DNA of 64,000 bases from Oceanicaulis sp. MMSF_3324 (GTDB lineage: Bacteria > Pseudomonadota > Alphaproteobacteria > Caulobacterales > Maricaulaceae), in contig NZ_JASHIU010000006.1 in NCBI RefSeq assembly GCF_030733545.1, positions 62,001 to 126,000 of the forward strand. Direction: 5' to 3'. Position 1 is the first letter of the stretch. The number at the start of each line of letters is the position of its first letter. Under the pieces are notes generated by a model. That model did no database searches and was not told where the DNA came from. It worked only from the letters and a program-made list of their open reading frames with translations. This document shows positions 28,045 to 37,077 of this stretch, in pieces. The position numbers and the translations under genes were made by a program.

Positions 28045-30486
28045 ATGTCCTTGTTCAAAGTCGCCTTGGCGGCTGGAGTCGCACTGGTGGTCAGTGCGCC
28101 CAGCTTCGCTGATCCTATCCGTCAAACCACCAATGACTGGCGGGACGCCTTTCGCCAGCTGGAAGACGAGGATTGGCCGACGCCCAACCGTGAACGCCGC
28201 GCCACGGGCGCGCCGGGTCCGGATTACTGGCAGCAGGAAGTCGATTACGACATCGACGTGGCTTTTGACGAGGACTCCAAGGTCCTGACCGGCTCCGCCA
28301 CGGTCACCTACACCAACAATGCGCCCGATACCCTGGGCTATCTGTGGTTCCTGATGGACCAGAATCGGTTCCGTCCGGATTCCATCGCAGTGATGACCGA
28401 AACCGTGGGCGGCGCCTCGCGCGCCAACTCACGCACCGGCGCGGCGGCCTCTGTTGAAGGGGTCTCGGCGAGCACGCTCAATCGCGCCCGTCGTCTGGAA
28501 GAAGACGGGCTCGGCTTTGATGTGGATTCCGTCACGCTCGAAGACGGTTCGGCGCTCGATTACACCGTTGTCGATACGCTGATGCGCATCGACCTGCCGG
28601 AAGACCTTGAGACCGGGGATTCGGTCACCTTCACCATCAACTGGGACCATGTCCTGATTGAAACCGCGGTGATCGGAGGGCGCTCAGGTTGGGAGTGCTT
28701 TGAAGAAGACGGCGAGGGTGGCGACTGCATCTATCAGATGGCGCAGTGGTTCCCGCGCGCGGCGGCCTTCTCTGACTATGAAGGCTGGCACAACAAGGCC
28801 TTCCTGGGGCGTGGTGAGTTTACGCTGGAATTCGGCGACTATGATGTCTCCATCACCGTGCCGCAGGATTTCGTGGTGGCGGCGACCGGTGAGCTGCAGA
28901 ACCCGGAGACCGTCCTGACCGAAGCCCAGCGCGAGCGTCTGGAAGAGGCGGAAACCGCCGAGGAACCGGTGTTCATCATCACGCCGGATGAAGCGCGCGC
29001 CAATGAGCGCCGCGGCTCCCGTTCCACAGCGACCTGGGAGTTCAGCGCCGAGAATGTGCGGGACTTCGCCTGGGCGACGTCGCGCAAGTTCATCTGGGAC
29101 GCGGTGGGCGTCGAACAGGATGGCGGTGGACAGGCTCCCGATCGCGTCATGGCGATGAGCTTCTACCCCAATGAAGCCGAGCCGCTCTGGTCCACCTATT
29201 CCACGCGCGCCATCGAACACACGATCGACGTCTACAACGAGTTTTCCTTCCCGTACCCCTATCCCACGGCCCAGTCGATTTCGGGGCCGCAGGGCGGCAT
29301 GGAATATCCGATGATCACCTTCAATGGCGCCAGCTATGGCCGTCCGGTGATCGGCGAAGATGGCGAGCTGACCTATTCGCGTCGCGCCAAGCATGGCCTG
29401 ATCGGCGTGATCATCCACGAGATCGGCCACATCTATTTCCCGATGGTGGTCAATTCCGATGAGCGTCAGTGGACCTGGATGGATGAAGGGCTCAACACCT
29501 TCCTGCAATTCCAGGCGGAGCGTCGCTGGTCGGAAGACTATCCCGTGCGTCGTGGCGATCCGGATCTGATTGCGAACTACATGGTCTCCACCAACCAGGT
29601 GCCGATCATGACCCAGTCCGATTCCATTCCGCAGTTCGGCAACAACGCCTATGGCAAGCCGGCGACGGCTCTGGTGGTGCTGCGTGAAACGGTGCTGGGC
29701 CGGGAACTGTTCGATCGGGCCTTCCAGGAATACTCCGAACGCTGGCGCTTCAAGCGTCCGACGCCGTATGACTTCTTCCGCACCATGGAAGAGAGCTCGG
29801 GCGTGGATCTCGATTGGTTCTGGCGTGGCTGGTTCTACTCCACCGACCATGTGGATATCGCCATCACCTCGGTGACCGAGGGCACGGTGAACACCGAGAA
29901 CCCGGAGATCGAAAACGATCTCGAGCGTCAACGCGACGCCGAGACGTCAAATTCCACCACGCTCCAGAACAATATCGATGAAGGGCTCGGCTTCTATGAG
30001 GACGAGAACCCCGAAGTGCGGGATTTCTACTCGGAGAATGACCCCTACATCGTCACCAATCGTCAGCGTGAGACCTATGAAGGCCTGCGTGATGGCGATC
30101 TGGAGCCGTATGAAGAGGCGGCGCTCGATTTTGACGGCTATGTCTACTTCGTGAATCTGGAAAACCAGGGCGGCGTCGTCATGCCGGTCATCCTGGAGTT
30201 TACCTTCGCCGATGGCGGCACGGACGAAGTACGCATCCCCGCCGAGATCTGGCGTTTCAATCCGGAGTCCGCGATCTGGCGCTATATCTCGGATCGCGAG
30301 GTTGTTTCAGTGGAGCTCGATCCGCATCTGGAAACAGCCGATGCAGACCGCACGGACAATTATTATCCGCCGCAAATCCAGCCCAGCCGACTGGAAGTCT
30401 ATCGTCGGTCTTCGGGTTCTTCGTCCTTGATGGATGACATGGATCTGCGTGTTGAACGCGACAGCATCGAGACGCGGGACCAGTAA
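28045..30486 (+). CDS. secreted M1 family metallopeptidase
   Basis: The 813-residue protein has a signal peptide (cleavage near SFA-DP, residue 22). The zinc site is HEIGH (His458, Glu459, His462) with Glu481 in MDEGLN, the exact HExxH-18-E spacing of the M1 (gluzincin) family. A GGMEYP motif stands where M1 aminopeptidases have GxMEN, as in many secreted bacterial members. Domain order is an N-terminal beta domain, the catalytic domain, then a C-terminal region with an FVNLENQGGVVMPVILEF beta segment. Expected in the periplasm or outside the cell. GGGGGAG precedes the ATG. It overlaps the next gene by one base. Confidence 0.92.
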   Translation: MSLFKVALAAGVALVVSAPSFADPIRQTTNDWRDAFRQLEDEDWPTPNRERRATGAPGPDYWQQEVDYDIDVAFDEDSKVLTGSATVTYTNNAPDTLGYLWFLMDQNRFRPDSIAVMTETVGGASRANSRTGAAASVEGVSASTLNRARRLEEDGLGFDVDSVTLEDGSALDYTVVDTLMRIDLPEDLETGDSVTFTINWDHVLIETAVIGGRSGWECFEEDGEGGDCIYQMAQWFPRAAAFSDYEGWHNKAFLGRGEFTLEFGDYDVSITVPQDFVVAATGELQNPETVLTEAQRERLEEAETAEEPVFIITPDEARANERRGSRSTATWEFSAENVRDFAWATSRKFIWDAVGVEQDGGGQAPDRVMAMSFYPNEAEPLWSTYSTRAIEHTIDVYNEFSFPYPYPTAQSISGPQGGMEYPMITFNGASYGRPVIGEDGELTYSRRAKHGLIGVIIHEIGHIYFPMVVNSDERQWTWMDEGLNTFLQFQAERRWSEDYPVRRGDPDLIANYMVSTNQVPIMTQSDSIPQFGNNAYGKPATALVVLRETVLGRELFDRAFQEYSERWRFKRPTPYDFFRTMEESSGVDLDWFWRGWFYSTDHVDIAITSVTEGTVNTENPEIENDLERQRDAETSNSTTLQNNIDEGLGFYEDENPEVRDFYSENDPYIVTNRQRETYEGLRDGDLEPYEEAALDFDGYVYFVNLENQGGVVMPVILEFTFADGGTDEVRIPAEIWRFNPESAIWRYISDREVVSVELDPHLETADADRTDNYYPPQIQPSRLEVYRRSSGSSSLMDDMDLRVERDSIETRDQ

Positions 30487-30992
30487 TGGGTCGTAGCGTT
30501 CTTCGCACCCTGGTTCTGGCCGTTGCGCTGTGCGCAGCGGCCAGCGCCGCTTACGCCCACCGGCTTCATGCTGGTTTGACGGATATTTCCGTCAACGAAA
30601 CGACCGGTGAGCTCGAAGTGGTCCACCGCCTGTTCACGCATGACCTCTATCCGGCGATCGGGTTCAACGCCATTGACGATACCGAGCTGTATGAGACCCG
30701 CGAGGGGCTACTGCGCTTGGGCGCTTATGCGGCAGCGCGCTTTTCCCTGCGTGTGGAAGGCGAGGGGCCTGTGCCGCTGCGTTTTGTCGGGGCGGAACCT
30801 GATGGCGAGTTCACCTTCTTCTACTTTGTGGGGGAAGCGCCAGAGCCGGGCAACGCGGTGATCATCGACAATCGTTTGCTTGTCGACTTCCTGCCCAGCC
30901 AGTCCAACCTCACCAATGTGCGCCAGGGCGAGGACGTCCAGTCCCTGACCCAGGGACCGGACTCCCGTACGCCGGGTCGGGCGCGTTTCTAG
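30486..30992 (+). CDS. DUF6702-like exported protein, partner of the M1 peptidase
   Basis: The 168-residue protein has a signal peptide (about residues 1-24, AAYA-H) and begins its mature part with HRLHAGLTDISVNETTGELEVVHRLFTHDL. This pattern resembles DUF6702-type proteins, which I associate with M1 peptidase genes; that link is from memory. It starts on the last base of the M1 stop codon (TAATG), which indicates tight coupling. Its stop overlaps that of the convergent alpha/beta hydrolase in CTAG (30989-30992). No catalytic motif seen. Confidence 0.7.
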   Translation: MGRSVLRTLVLAVALCAAASAAYAHRLHAGLTDISVNETTGELEVVHRLFTHDLYPAIGFNAIDDTELYETREGLLRLGAYAAARFSLRVEGEGPVPLRFVGAEPDGEFTFFYFVGEAPEPGNAVIIDNRLLVDFLPSQSNLTNVRQGEDVQSLTQGPDSRTPGRARF

Positions 30993-32719
30993 CGCTCTGC
31001 GCCGAAGCGCGCATTGATCCAGTCCGCCATGATCGCCATCACCTGAGGATCCATGGTTTCCTCGATCTGGGCGTATTCCGAGATCAGACCGGTTTCGGCT
31101 TGCTGGAACAGATGGTTGCGCCCTTCTAGAACCACGATGTCATGGTCAGGATTGTTGGCGAGCAGCGTCTCCAGTCCCGCCACATTGGGCTCGGCCACGA
31201 TCTGAAGATCCAGCGTGCCCTGCAGCGCCAGGACGGGCTGGTCCATGGCCGGGATCCAGTCCGCCGGATCGTAATTGACAAGTGTCCGGTACCAGTCTCG
31301 GGTCATCGAACCGATGAAGGTCTCTTTCTGGTCCGCGGGGACTTCGAGCGTGGCGAGCCGCTCTTCGGTCAGCATGCCGTCCAAGGCGGCTGCGGCGCTG
31401 TCTACGTCACGCGCATTGCGGACGATGTCGATCAGGGACTGCATGATCTCGACGCGCTGCTCGGTCAGGTCCGGATCTGCGCCCATGGCGGCGGAGTTCG
31501 CGATGATCTGGTCGGGAATGAATTGGTGTCCCGGCGTGCCCGGTCCGGCCAGCAGAACAACAAAGGCCGTGTCTGGAGACTGTGCGGCAACGATCGGAGC
31601 GATCAGGCCGCCTTCGCTGTGCCCGGCCAGGCCGACCGCGGAAACGCTGTCATGCGCCATCATCCAGTTGACGATCGCCTGAACGTCCGACGCAAAGTCG
31701 AACGAGGTCGCGCTGGCGAAATCCCCTGTGGATTCAGCGAATCCCCGGTCATCATAGCGCAGCACGGCTATGCCTTGCCGGGTCAGATAATCTGCCAGGA
31801 CCGCGAAAGGCTGGTGGGTCCAGACGCTTTCGTTCCGGTCTTGCGGTCCGGAACCCGAGATCAGGATCACGCCGGGGAAGGGGCCACGACCTTCCGGCAG
31901 TGTCAGCGTGCCCGCCAGAGTGACGCCCTCGACGTCCGGGTTGTCGATGCGGACTTCGTGTTCGGTGTAAGAGAAGGGCGGTTGCGGCGTCTGAGGGCGG
32001 TTCGGTCCTGTCACTTCATCAGACACGCGCTCAAAGCGCACATTGGCGTCGTCAAAGCCCGGGCGCGTCCAGACACCGACCAGCGTGTCTCCGGCAATAT
32101 CAAATTCATACGTGACATTGGCGGCCGGGATGTTGAACGCATAACCATCGCCCGACTGGCGCAGACCCGTAATCGGGATGCCATAAGCGCCCTGGGTGAC
32201 GGAGTTCAGAACCAGGCTGGTTCCGGTCTCACCGCTTTGAGCTTCCAAAGTGAATTCAAGTCGGGTGTCTTCACGTTGGAGCGCGCCTTCCCAGACGCCA
32301 TTCAGCTCCGGGACGAAGAGGGCTTGGGACTGGTCTGGCCGGGAGAAGCGGGTCGGTATCTCCATGCCCTGGCGGAAGACGCCCTCGTAACCTTGTGTCT
32401 GTGGGTTCCACGCGCCTTCGAACGTTGCGCCGATTGCGGCGATCGAGAACGCGAATTGGTCTTCATCAATCATGACCGACGTTATCGGGATGTCCTGTCC
32501 CGGCGCTTGGTCGAGACTTTCCAGGATTGCGGTCTGCTCACCGGCTTCGTCATACGTGACCGTCACCAATAGGCGCAGATTGCCAGCTGGCGTTTCAAGC
32601 GTCGCCAGCCAGGCGCCCATCCGGTCATCAGCTGACTGCGCGGATGCCATTAGAGTGACCAGCAGGACGAGGAAGCCGCCTGCTACAACTGTAAAAAGCG
32701 GGGATAGGCGTCGTGTCAT
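30989..32719 (-). CDS. secreted alpha/beta hydrolase with N-terminal beta-rich region
   Basis: The 576-residue protein has a signal peptide (about residues 1-29, ASAQS). Two repeated beta-rich modules follow (around 30-240; compare AIGATFEGAWNPQTQGYEGVF with PAANVTYEFDIAGDTLVGVW). The alpha/beta hydrolase domain has an oxyanion motif SGSGPQDRNE, the nucleophile Ser368 in AGHSEGG, Asp in GTLDLQI and His in GRNHLF. This layout is common in exported serine esterases or peptidases of unknown substrate. It is preceded on the same strand by the SdpI-like gene but separated by 128 bases with hairpins. Confidence 0.85.
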   Translation of the reverse strand: MTRRLSPLFTVVAGGFLVLLVTLMASAQSADDRMGAWLATLETPAGNLRLLVTVTYDEAGEQTAILESLDQAPGQDIPITSVMIDEDQFAFSIAAIGATFEGAWNPQTQGYEGVFRQGMEIPTRFSRPDQSQALFVPELNGVWEGALQREDTRLEFTLEAQSGETGTSLVLNSVTQGAYGIPITGLRQSGDGYAFNIPAANVTYEFDIAGDTLVGVWTRPGFDDANVRFERVSDEVTGPNRPQTPQPPFSYTEHEVRIDNPDVEGVTLAGTLTLPEGRGPFPGVILISGSGPQDRNESVWTHQPFAVLADYLTRQGIAVLRYDDRGFAESTGDFASATSFDFASDVQAIVNWMMAHDSVSAVGLAGHSEGGLIAPIVAAQSPDTAFVVLLAGPGTPGHQFIPDQIIANSAAMGADPDLTEQRVEIMQSLIDIVRNARDVDSAAAALDGMLTEERLATLEVPADQKETFIGSMTRDWYRTLVNYDPADWIPAMDQPVLALQGTLDLQIVAEPNVAGLETLLANNPDHDIVVLEGRNHLFQQAETGLISEYAQIEETMDPQVMAIMADWINARFGAER

Positions 32720-32766
32720 GGGGAGACCCTTTCTTCAGAGGTCAAATCCGGACACAGCTCTATCGT

Positions 32767-32783
32767 TCAGCGGCGAGCCGCTG
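32767..32783. repeat. short hairpin upstream of the alpha/beta hydrolase gene
   Basis: TCAGCGGC...GCCGCTG contains a 7-base perfect stem (CAGCGGC/GCCGCTG, 32768-32783) with a 2-base gap. No T run follows. It may be part of the leader of the hydrolase gene; role unknown. Confidence 0.3.
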
Positions 32784-32808
32784 TTGAGCCGTGTCTGTTG
32801 TCAGGGGA

Positions 32809-32835
32809 GACCGGCGCGCGGTTTGCGCACCGGTC
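32809..32835 (-). terminator. possible terminator after the SdpI-like gene
   Basis: GACCGGTGCGC pairs with GCGCGCCGGTC (one G-T pair) around a 5-base loop, just after the SdpI-like stop codon on the minus strand. There is no clear T run, so it may be a weak or rho-dependent stop, or an RNA-stability hairpin. Confidence 0.45.
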
Positions 32836-32847
32836 CTTATCGAGGCG

Positions 32848-33447
32848 TCAGGCTTGGGACTTGGCGCGGGTCATCGCGAACAGGCAACGACCAACCACCA
32901 GAAGCGATCCAATGATGGCGATGGCGCTCAACACGAATCCAGCCAGGTCGTTCGGTGTGACGAAGGCCGCCAGAATATAGATCGCGCCGGTAATCATCAG
33001 GGTGCGCCCGGAAAAGCGCGCAATGGCCTGCCGTTCCGCCAGTGAGGCGCCGCCCTGGCTCAGTGAGGTCGGGCGTTTGGGTATGGCGTTGGCGATGACA
33101 ATGAGGGCCAGACCGAAGGCGCATCCCAGGATACGCGTTTCCCAAGCGTCATTGATCCAGTCAAACCCGGAGGTGAACAACACCGTCAGTCCAAGCGGTA
33201 TCAGGATCAACAATCCGGCGGATCGAACGGACTGCCGCAGGGTAATGCGATCCTCCAGTGCAGGTTTTGTCTCCTGATTGCTGAATTTCAGGGTTTCGAC
33301 GACAAGCCATGCGATGGGCATGAACACTGCGGCGAGGATAAACATCCAGGCTGCGTCGGGTTCGCGCACCGCCATGATGACTGCCAGGGGTAACGCCAGG
33401 GCCAGAATGGCGGCGGTTGAGAGAAATGGGGCTTTAGTTTGCGCCAT
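32848..33447 (-). CDS. SdpI-like multi-pass membrane protein
   Basis: The 199-residue protein has about six predicted membrane helices. The segment NAIPKRP...GRTLMITGAIYILAAF resembles the SdpI/YhfL signature (NxLPK followed by a GGRxxxxxG helix). In Bacillus, SdpI is the immunity protein and signal sensor for the SdpC killing factor and is paired with the repressor SdpR. Here the gene overlaps the SdpR-like gene by 14 bases, which supports the pairing. No sdpABC toxin gene is present in the window. The assignment rests on context as much as on sequence. Confidence 0.55.
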   Translation of the reverse strand: MAQTKAPFLSTAAILALALPLAVIMAVREPDAAWMFILAAVFMPIAWLVVETLKFSNQETKPALEDRITLRQSVRSAGLLILIPLGLTVLFTSGFDWINDAWETRILGCAFGLALIVIANAIPKRPTSLSQGGASLAERQAIARFSGRTLMITGAIYILAAFVTPNDLAGFVLSAIAIIGSLLVVGRCLFAMTRAKSQA

Positions 33448-33739
33448 GGTCTGTGTCCTTTGCGTTTTCGGAGTTGCTGTCACCCAGACCAAAGGTCTTC
33501 GCAAAGCCCAGAAGCGCGTCTTCAAGCACGCTTAGCTTGATGCGATAGGTGACGGTCTTTCCGGCTTTGGTGGCGTCAACAAGATTGGCGTCCTTGAGAA
33601 CGGTGAAGTGGGCGGACATGGTCGGCTTGGAGACGTCGAACTCCGCCGCCAGCTCGCCAGCCGTCATGGGACGCTCCCGTAAGAGTTCCAGAACGCGTCG
33701 CCGCGTCGGGTCGGAGAGGGCTTTGAATACGTTGCTCAT
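33434..33739 (-). CDS. ArsR-type winged-helix repressor, SdpR-like
   Basis: The 101-residue protein begins MSNVFKALSDPTRRRVLELL and has the recognition helix in FDVSKPTMSAHFTVLKDANLV. These are hallmarks of the SdpR subgroup of ArsR regulators. No metal-binding Cys motif is present, so it is not a metal sensor. A palindrome, GATTAGCTAATC, lies 8 bases upstream of its ATG and overlaps a -10-like element, consistent with autorepression. An in-frame ATG-less extension to 33775 was not used. Confidence 0.82.
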   Translation of the reverse strand: MSNVFKALSDPTRRRVLELLRERPMTAGELAAEFDVSKPTMSAHFTVLKDANLVDATKAGKTVTYRIKLSVLEDALLGFAKTFGLGDSNSENAKDTDHGAN

Positions 33740-33747
33740 GAGTAGAT

Positions 33748-33759
33748 GATTAGCTAATC
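33748..33759 (-). promoter_or_regulatory. candidate SdpR-like operator
   Basis: GATTAGCTAATC is a perfect 12-base palindrome. On the minus strand TTGCCG, 17 bases, then TAATCA gives a promoter match whose -10 lies within the palindrome. A start point there would make the mRNA nearly leaderless. The binding protein is inferred to be the adjacent repressor. Confidence 0.5.
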
Positions 33760-33863
33760 GTCGAATTGACGGCAAGCAAATAATTCGAGAAATATCTAAT
33801 TAAATGGTGTGCTGCGCTGTTACGACGCTTGATGGAACGGGCCGGGAGGCTTATTTGGGGCGT

Positions 33864-34847
33864 ATGGTCAACCTGATCTCTTCCCCCCGCTCCGCCGCGC
33901 ACGACGCTCGCGCCGCGCGCCATCCGGAAAAGCAAAAGCGTCCGGATACGCCTGTCCTGCGCAAGCCGGACTGGATTCGCGTTAAAGCGCCTACGGGTGG
34001 CGTGTTTTCAGAGACCCGGAATGTGGTCAAGGAAAACAACCTCGTCACGGTGTGCGAGGAGGCGGGCTGCCCCAATATCGGCGAATGCTGGTCGCAGAAA
34101 CATGCGACCTTCATGATCCTCGGCGAGACCTGCACCCGCGCTTGCAGCTTCTGCAATGTGAAGACGGGGTTGCCGGATGTGCTCGATACCGATGAGCCGC
34201 GCCGGGTGGCCGAAGCGACCGCCACCATGGAGCTCAAGCACGTCGTCATCACCTCTGTAGATCGCGATGACCTGCCTGATGGAGGGGCGGAGCATTTCGC
34301 CCAGGTGATCCGGGCGATCCGCGAAGCCGCGCCGGGCACCACGATCGAGATTCTGACACCGGACTTCTTGCGCAAGTCAGGCGCAGCCGAGGTCGTCATC
34401 GACGCCAAGCCGGACGTTTTCAATCACAATCTTGAAACCGTGCCGCGGCTGTATCTCGGCATTCGTCCGGGCGCGCGCTATTACCACTCGCTGCGTTTGC
34501 TGGAGCGGGTGAAGGAACGCGATCCCAGCCAGTTCACCAAATCGGGAATCATGGTCGGCCTGGGCGAAACCAAGGAAGAGGTCATGCAGGTGATGGATGA
34601 CATGCGCTCGGCGGGCATCGATTTCCTGACCATTGGCCAGTATCTCCAGCCGACCCGCAAGCATGCGGCCGTGGATCGCTACGTCACGCCTGAAGAGTTC
34701 AAGAGCTATGAGACCATCGCTCGAGCCAAGGGCTTCTTGATGGTGTCCGCCAGCCCGCTCACGCGTTCCAGCTATCATGCCGGAGACGATTTCGAGCGGA
34801 TGCGCGCCGCGCGCGAAGCCGCGCTGGCGTCGGGTAAAACTGTCTAG
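33864..34847 (+). CDS. lipA: lipoyl synthase
   Basis: LipA is a radical SAM enzyme that inserts two sulfurs into protein-bound octanoate, making the lipoyl cofactor needed by the pdh genes upstream. The 327-residue protein has both iron-sulfur motifs: [12 protein letters not shown] (auxiliary cluster) and CTRACSFC (radical SAM CX3CX2C). The C-terminal [10 protein letters not shown] matches the conserved RSSY motif. The ATG at 33864 has GGGG about 3-6 bases upstream and GGAGG further off; the open frame from 33804 lacks family similarity. Confidence 0.97.
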   Translation: MVNLISSPRSAAHDARAARHPEKQKRPDTPVLRKPDWIRVKAPTGGVFSETRNVVKENNLVTVCEEAGCPNIGECWSQKHATFMILGETCTRACSFCNVKTGLPDVLDTDEPRRVAEATATMELKHVVITSVDRDDLPDGGAEHFAQVIRAIREAAPGTTIEILTPDFLRKSGAAEVVIDAKPDVFNHNLETVPRLYLGIRPGARYYHSLRLLERVKERDPSQFTKSGIMVGLGETKEEVMQVMDDMRSAGIDFLTIGQYLQPTRKHAAVDRYVTPEEFKSYETIARAKGFLMVSASPLTRSSYHAGDDFERMRAAREAALASGKTV

Positions 34848-34855
34848 AGAGTTTC

Positions 34856-35377
34856 ATGAGCGCCGAACACGTCGAACGGATGCGCTTGCGCTACCGACCC
34901 GATGATCTCTTTGAACTGGTCAGCGGCGTGCGCCGCTATCCTGACTTCATCAAGCCCATCACCGCCATGCGGGTCACCCGTGACAGCGTCAAGGATGGGG
35001 TGGGAGAGCTCGACGCCGAAGCGCGCGTTCGGTTCAAATTCGTTCGCGAGGGCTTCACGACGCGGGTGAAGCTTGATCGCGCCGCCCGCACCATCGACGT
35101 GACCTACCTGTCAGGGCCTTTCCACGAGCTGGCCAATCACTGGCGCTTTCACGAGCTGGAGGATGGCTCCACGCTGGTAGACTTCTGGATCCGGTACGGT
35201 TTCAAGAACCCCGTCCTGCAAATGCTGCTGGACGGCAACCGGACCCGCGCGATCCGTTATCTGATCAGTGCGTTCGAGGACGAGGCGGCCAACCGGTATG
35301 ACATGGTTGGAGAGCCGGAATTTGATCTGAGCCCGGCGCTTGAGGCGATCCCTGAGCCCTCAGGCGTTTCAGGATAG
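34856..35377 (+). CDS. Coq10/RatA-like START-domain protein
   Basis: The 173-residue protein shows the polyketide-cyclase/START pattern of Coq10: LFELVSGVRRYPDFIKPITAMRV, FTTRVKLDRAARTIDVTYLSGPFHELANHWRFHEL, and FWIRYGFKNPVLQMLL. Mitochondrial Coq10 binds ubiquinone and supports respiration; bacterial RatA is said to affect 70S assembly. In alphaproteobacteria this gene usually follows lipA, as here (8 bases apart). Its end overlaps the convergent cinA-family gene by 9 bases. Confidence 0.9.
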   Translation: MSAEHVERMRLRYRPDDLFELVSGVRRYPDFIKPITAMRVTRDSVKDGVGELDAEARVRFKFVREGFTTRVKLDRAARTIDVTYLSGPFHELANHWRFHELEDGSTLVDFWIRYGFKNPVLQMLLDGNRTRAIRYLISAFEDEAANRYDMVGEPEFDLSPALEAIPEPSGVSG

Positions 35378-35854
35378 CGCGCCGATCAAGAGCTTGAGCG
35401 CCTGTTCTACTGTGAGCTCACGGACTCGTTCACGGCCGACATTCCCGAATTTTCGGCTTGTGGCCCGAACAGGTTTGCCGGACTGGGCGAGCCCAAACCA
35501 GACAAGCCCGACCGGTTTGTCGACGCTGCCCCCGCCAGGGCCGGCCACACCGGTTACAGACACCGTAAGATCAGCCTGGCTGTGCGTGAGTGCGCCTTGC
35601 GCCATGGCCATGGCCGTCTGTCGAGAGACTGCGCCATGCGCATGGAGCGTTTCGGGCGGAACCTCCAGCATCTCCATCTTGGCGGCGTTCGAATAGGTGA
35701 TGAAGCCGCGATCCACGACAGCGGAAGAGCCGGCGATGTCGGTCAGAGCCCCTGCAATCAAGCCGCCGGTGCACGATTCCGCCGTGGCGATCATGACGCC
35801 GCGTGTCCGGGCCAGCTCGATGACCTGTCGGGCGTAGTTTCGGGTCGGGCTCAC
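35369..35854 (-). CDS. CinA-family (nicotinamide-nucleotide amidase type) protein
   Basis: The 161-residue protein is the C-terminal CinA domain alone: ATAESCTGGLIAGALTDIAGSSAVVDRGFITYSN, and SVTGVAGPGGG. Stand-alone domains of this kind (PncC) deamidate nicotinamide mononucleotide in NAD salvage. The start is GTG, overlapping the ispDF stop in a GTGA arrangement (35851-35854), so the two are coupled. Both are convergent with lipA and its partner gene. Confidence 0.9.
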   Translation of the reverse strand: MSPTRNYARQVIELARTRGVMIATAESCTGGLIAGALTDIAGSSAVVDRGFITYSNAAKMEMLEVPPETLHAHGAVSRQTAMAMAQGALTHSQADLTVSVTGVAGPGGGSVDKPVGLVWFGLAQSGKPVRATSRKFGNVGRERVRELTVEQALKLLIGALS

Positions 35855-36996
35855 GACAGGGCTCCTGTTACGATTGCTTCTGCGGCCAGGCCTTCACCCC
35901 GTCCGGTGAAACCCAGCTTCTCGGTCGTCGTCGCCTTGATGTTCACGCGCCGCGGATCAAGGTCCATGATCTCGGCGATGCGGTGTTTCATGTTGACTTT
36001 GTGAGGGCCGATCTTGGGACGCTCACAGATCAGAGTGACGTCCACATGGACAGGCCTGACGCCTGCGTCGCGTGCGATCTTGACAGCATGCTTCAGAAAC
36101 ATTGCAGAATCCGCGCCTTTCCATTGATCATCACTGGGTGGGAAATGATCGCCGATATCGCCCAGACCGGATGCGCCCAGCAGCGCGTCGGTGATGGCGT
36201 GAAGGCCTGCATCGGCGTCCGAATGGCCGATCAGATGGTAGGGGCACTCAATGAACACGCCGCAAAGATGGACGCCGTCGCCTGCCTCCATGCGGTGCAC
36301 GTCATATCCCATGCCGGTCACGACCGCGACTGAAGGCGTCTGTGAAGCCGGTAAGGCCAGAAGCTGTTCGGCGCGTTCGAAATCCTGTGGATAGGTCACC
36401 TTGAAATTCGCCTCTTCACCCTGTGTCAGCACGACATCCAACCCCTGGGCGCGCGCCAGGGAGACCTCGTCGGGAAAATCAGTCTGTGCGTTCGCAAATG
36501 CTTCGCGCAACGGCTCTGTTCTGAACGCCTGAGGCGTCTGGATGCGAAACAGCGCGTCGCGACTGACAGGCGTCACTCCTGCTTCATCCTCACGCGCCAG
36601 AGCGTCGGAGACCGCCAGAGCCGGCGCGGCGCCGTCATGGGATGAAAGCGCGTCTCGCAACCTGTCTATAAGGCCTTGCGTCAGAAGAGGGCGGGCGGCG
36701 TCATGAATCAGCACGTGGTCACAGTGTGCAAGGGCCAGCGCGTTTCGCACAGATGCGGTGCGGCTCTCACCTCCTTGGACCAGGTCGACCTGGACGCCCT
36801 TCAGGCAGGTCTCCACATCACGGGCCTGATCGGCGGCATGGGCGATTATGATCTGTTCGCACGCAGGGTCGTTCGCAAAACGCTCCACACTCCAACTCAG
36901 CATGGCTCGCCCCGCGAGCGTGCGGAATTGTTTGGGCGTGCCGCCACCCGCGCGTTCCCCGCCACCGGCGGCGACGATGCATGCTGAATAGCCCAT
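35851..36996 (-). CDS. ispDF: bifunctional 2-C-methyl-D-erythritol 4-phosphate cytidylyltransferase / MEcPP synthase
   Basis: The 381-residue fusion catalyses two steps of the non-mevalonate isoprenoid pathway. The IspD part (about 1-220) starts CIVAAGGGERAGGGTPKQF and includes HDAARPLL. The IspF part has GYDVHRME, HLIGHSDADAGLHAITDALLGA, GDIGDHFPPSD and the metal-binding His/Asp. I chose the ATG at 36996 because GAGGAGC lies 5 bases upstream; an earlier in-frame ATG at 37020 lacks this. Fusion of IspD and IspF is typical of alpha- and epsilonproteobacteria. It is divergent from dusB. Confidence 0.96.
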   Translation of the reverse strand: MGYSACIVAAGGGERAGGGTPKQFRTLAGRAMLSWSVERFANDPACEQIIIAHAADQARDVETCLKGVQVDLVQGGESRTASVRNALALAHCDHVLIHDAARPLLTQGLIDRLRDALSSHDGAAPALAVSDALAREDEAGVTPVSRDALFRIQTPQAFRTEPLREAFANAQTDFPDEVSLARAQGLDVVLTQGEEANFKVTYPQDFERAEQLLALPASQTPSVAVVTGMGYDVHRMEAGDGVHLCGVFIECPYHLIGHSDADAGLHAITDALLGASGLGDIGDHFPPSDDQWKGADSAMFLKHAVKIARDAGVRPVHVDVTLICERPKIGPHKVNMKHRIAEIMDLDPRRVNIKATTTEKLGFTGRGEGLAAEAIVTGALS

Positions 36997-37077
36997 TGTG
37001 CTCCTCGGATCATGGTCCATGCTGCGATAGCGTAAGGGTGTCTTTATGAACAGGTCCAGACGCGGTATTTGAATGAC

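Noticed and set aside
31142-32572. A 476-codon open frame antisense to the alpha/beta hydrolase gene
   Set aside because: It lies fully inside the opposite strand of a gene with clear catalytic motifs. Long antisense frames are usual in high-GC DNA, and its translation matches no family I know.
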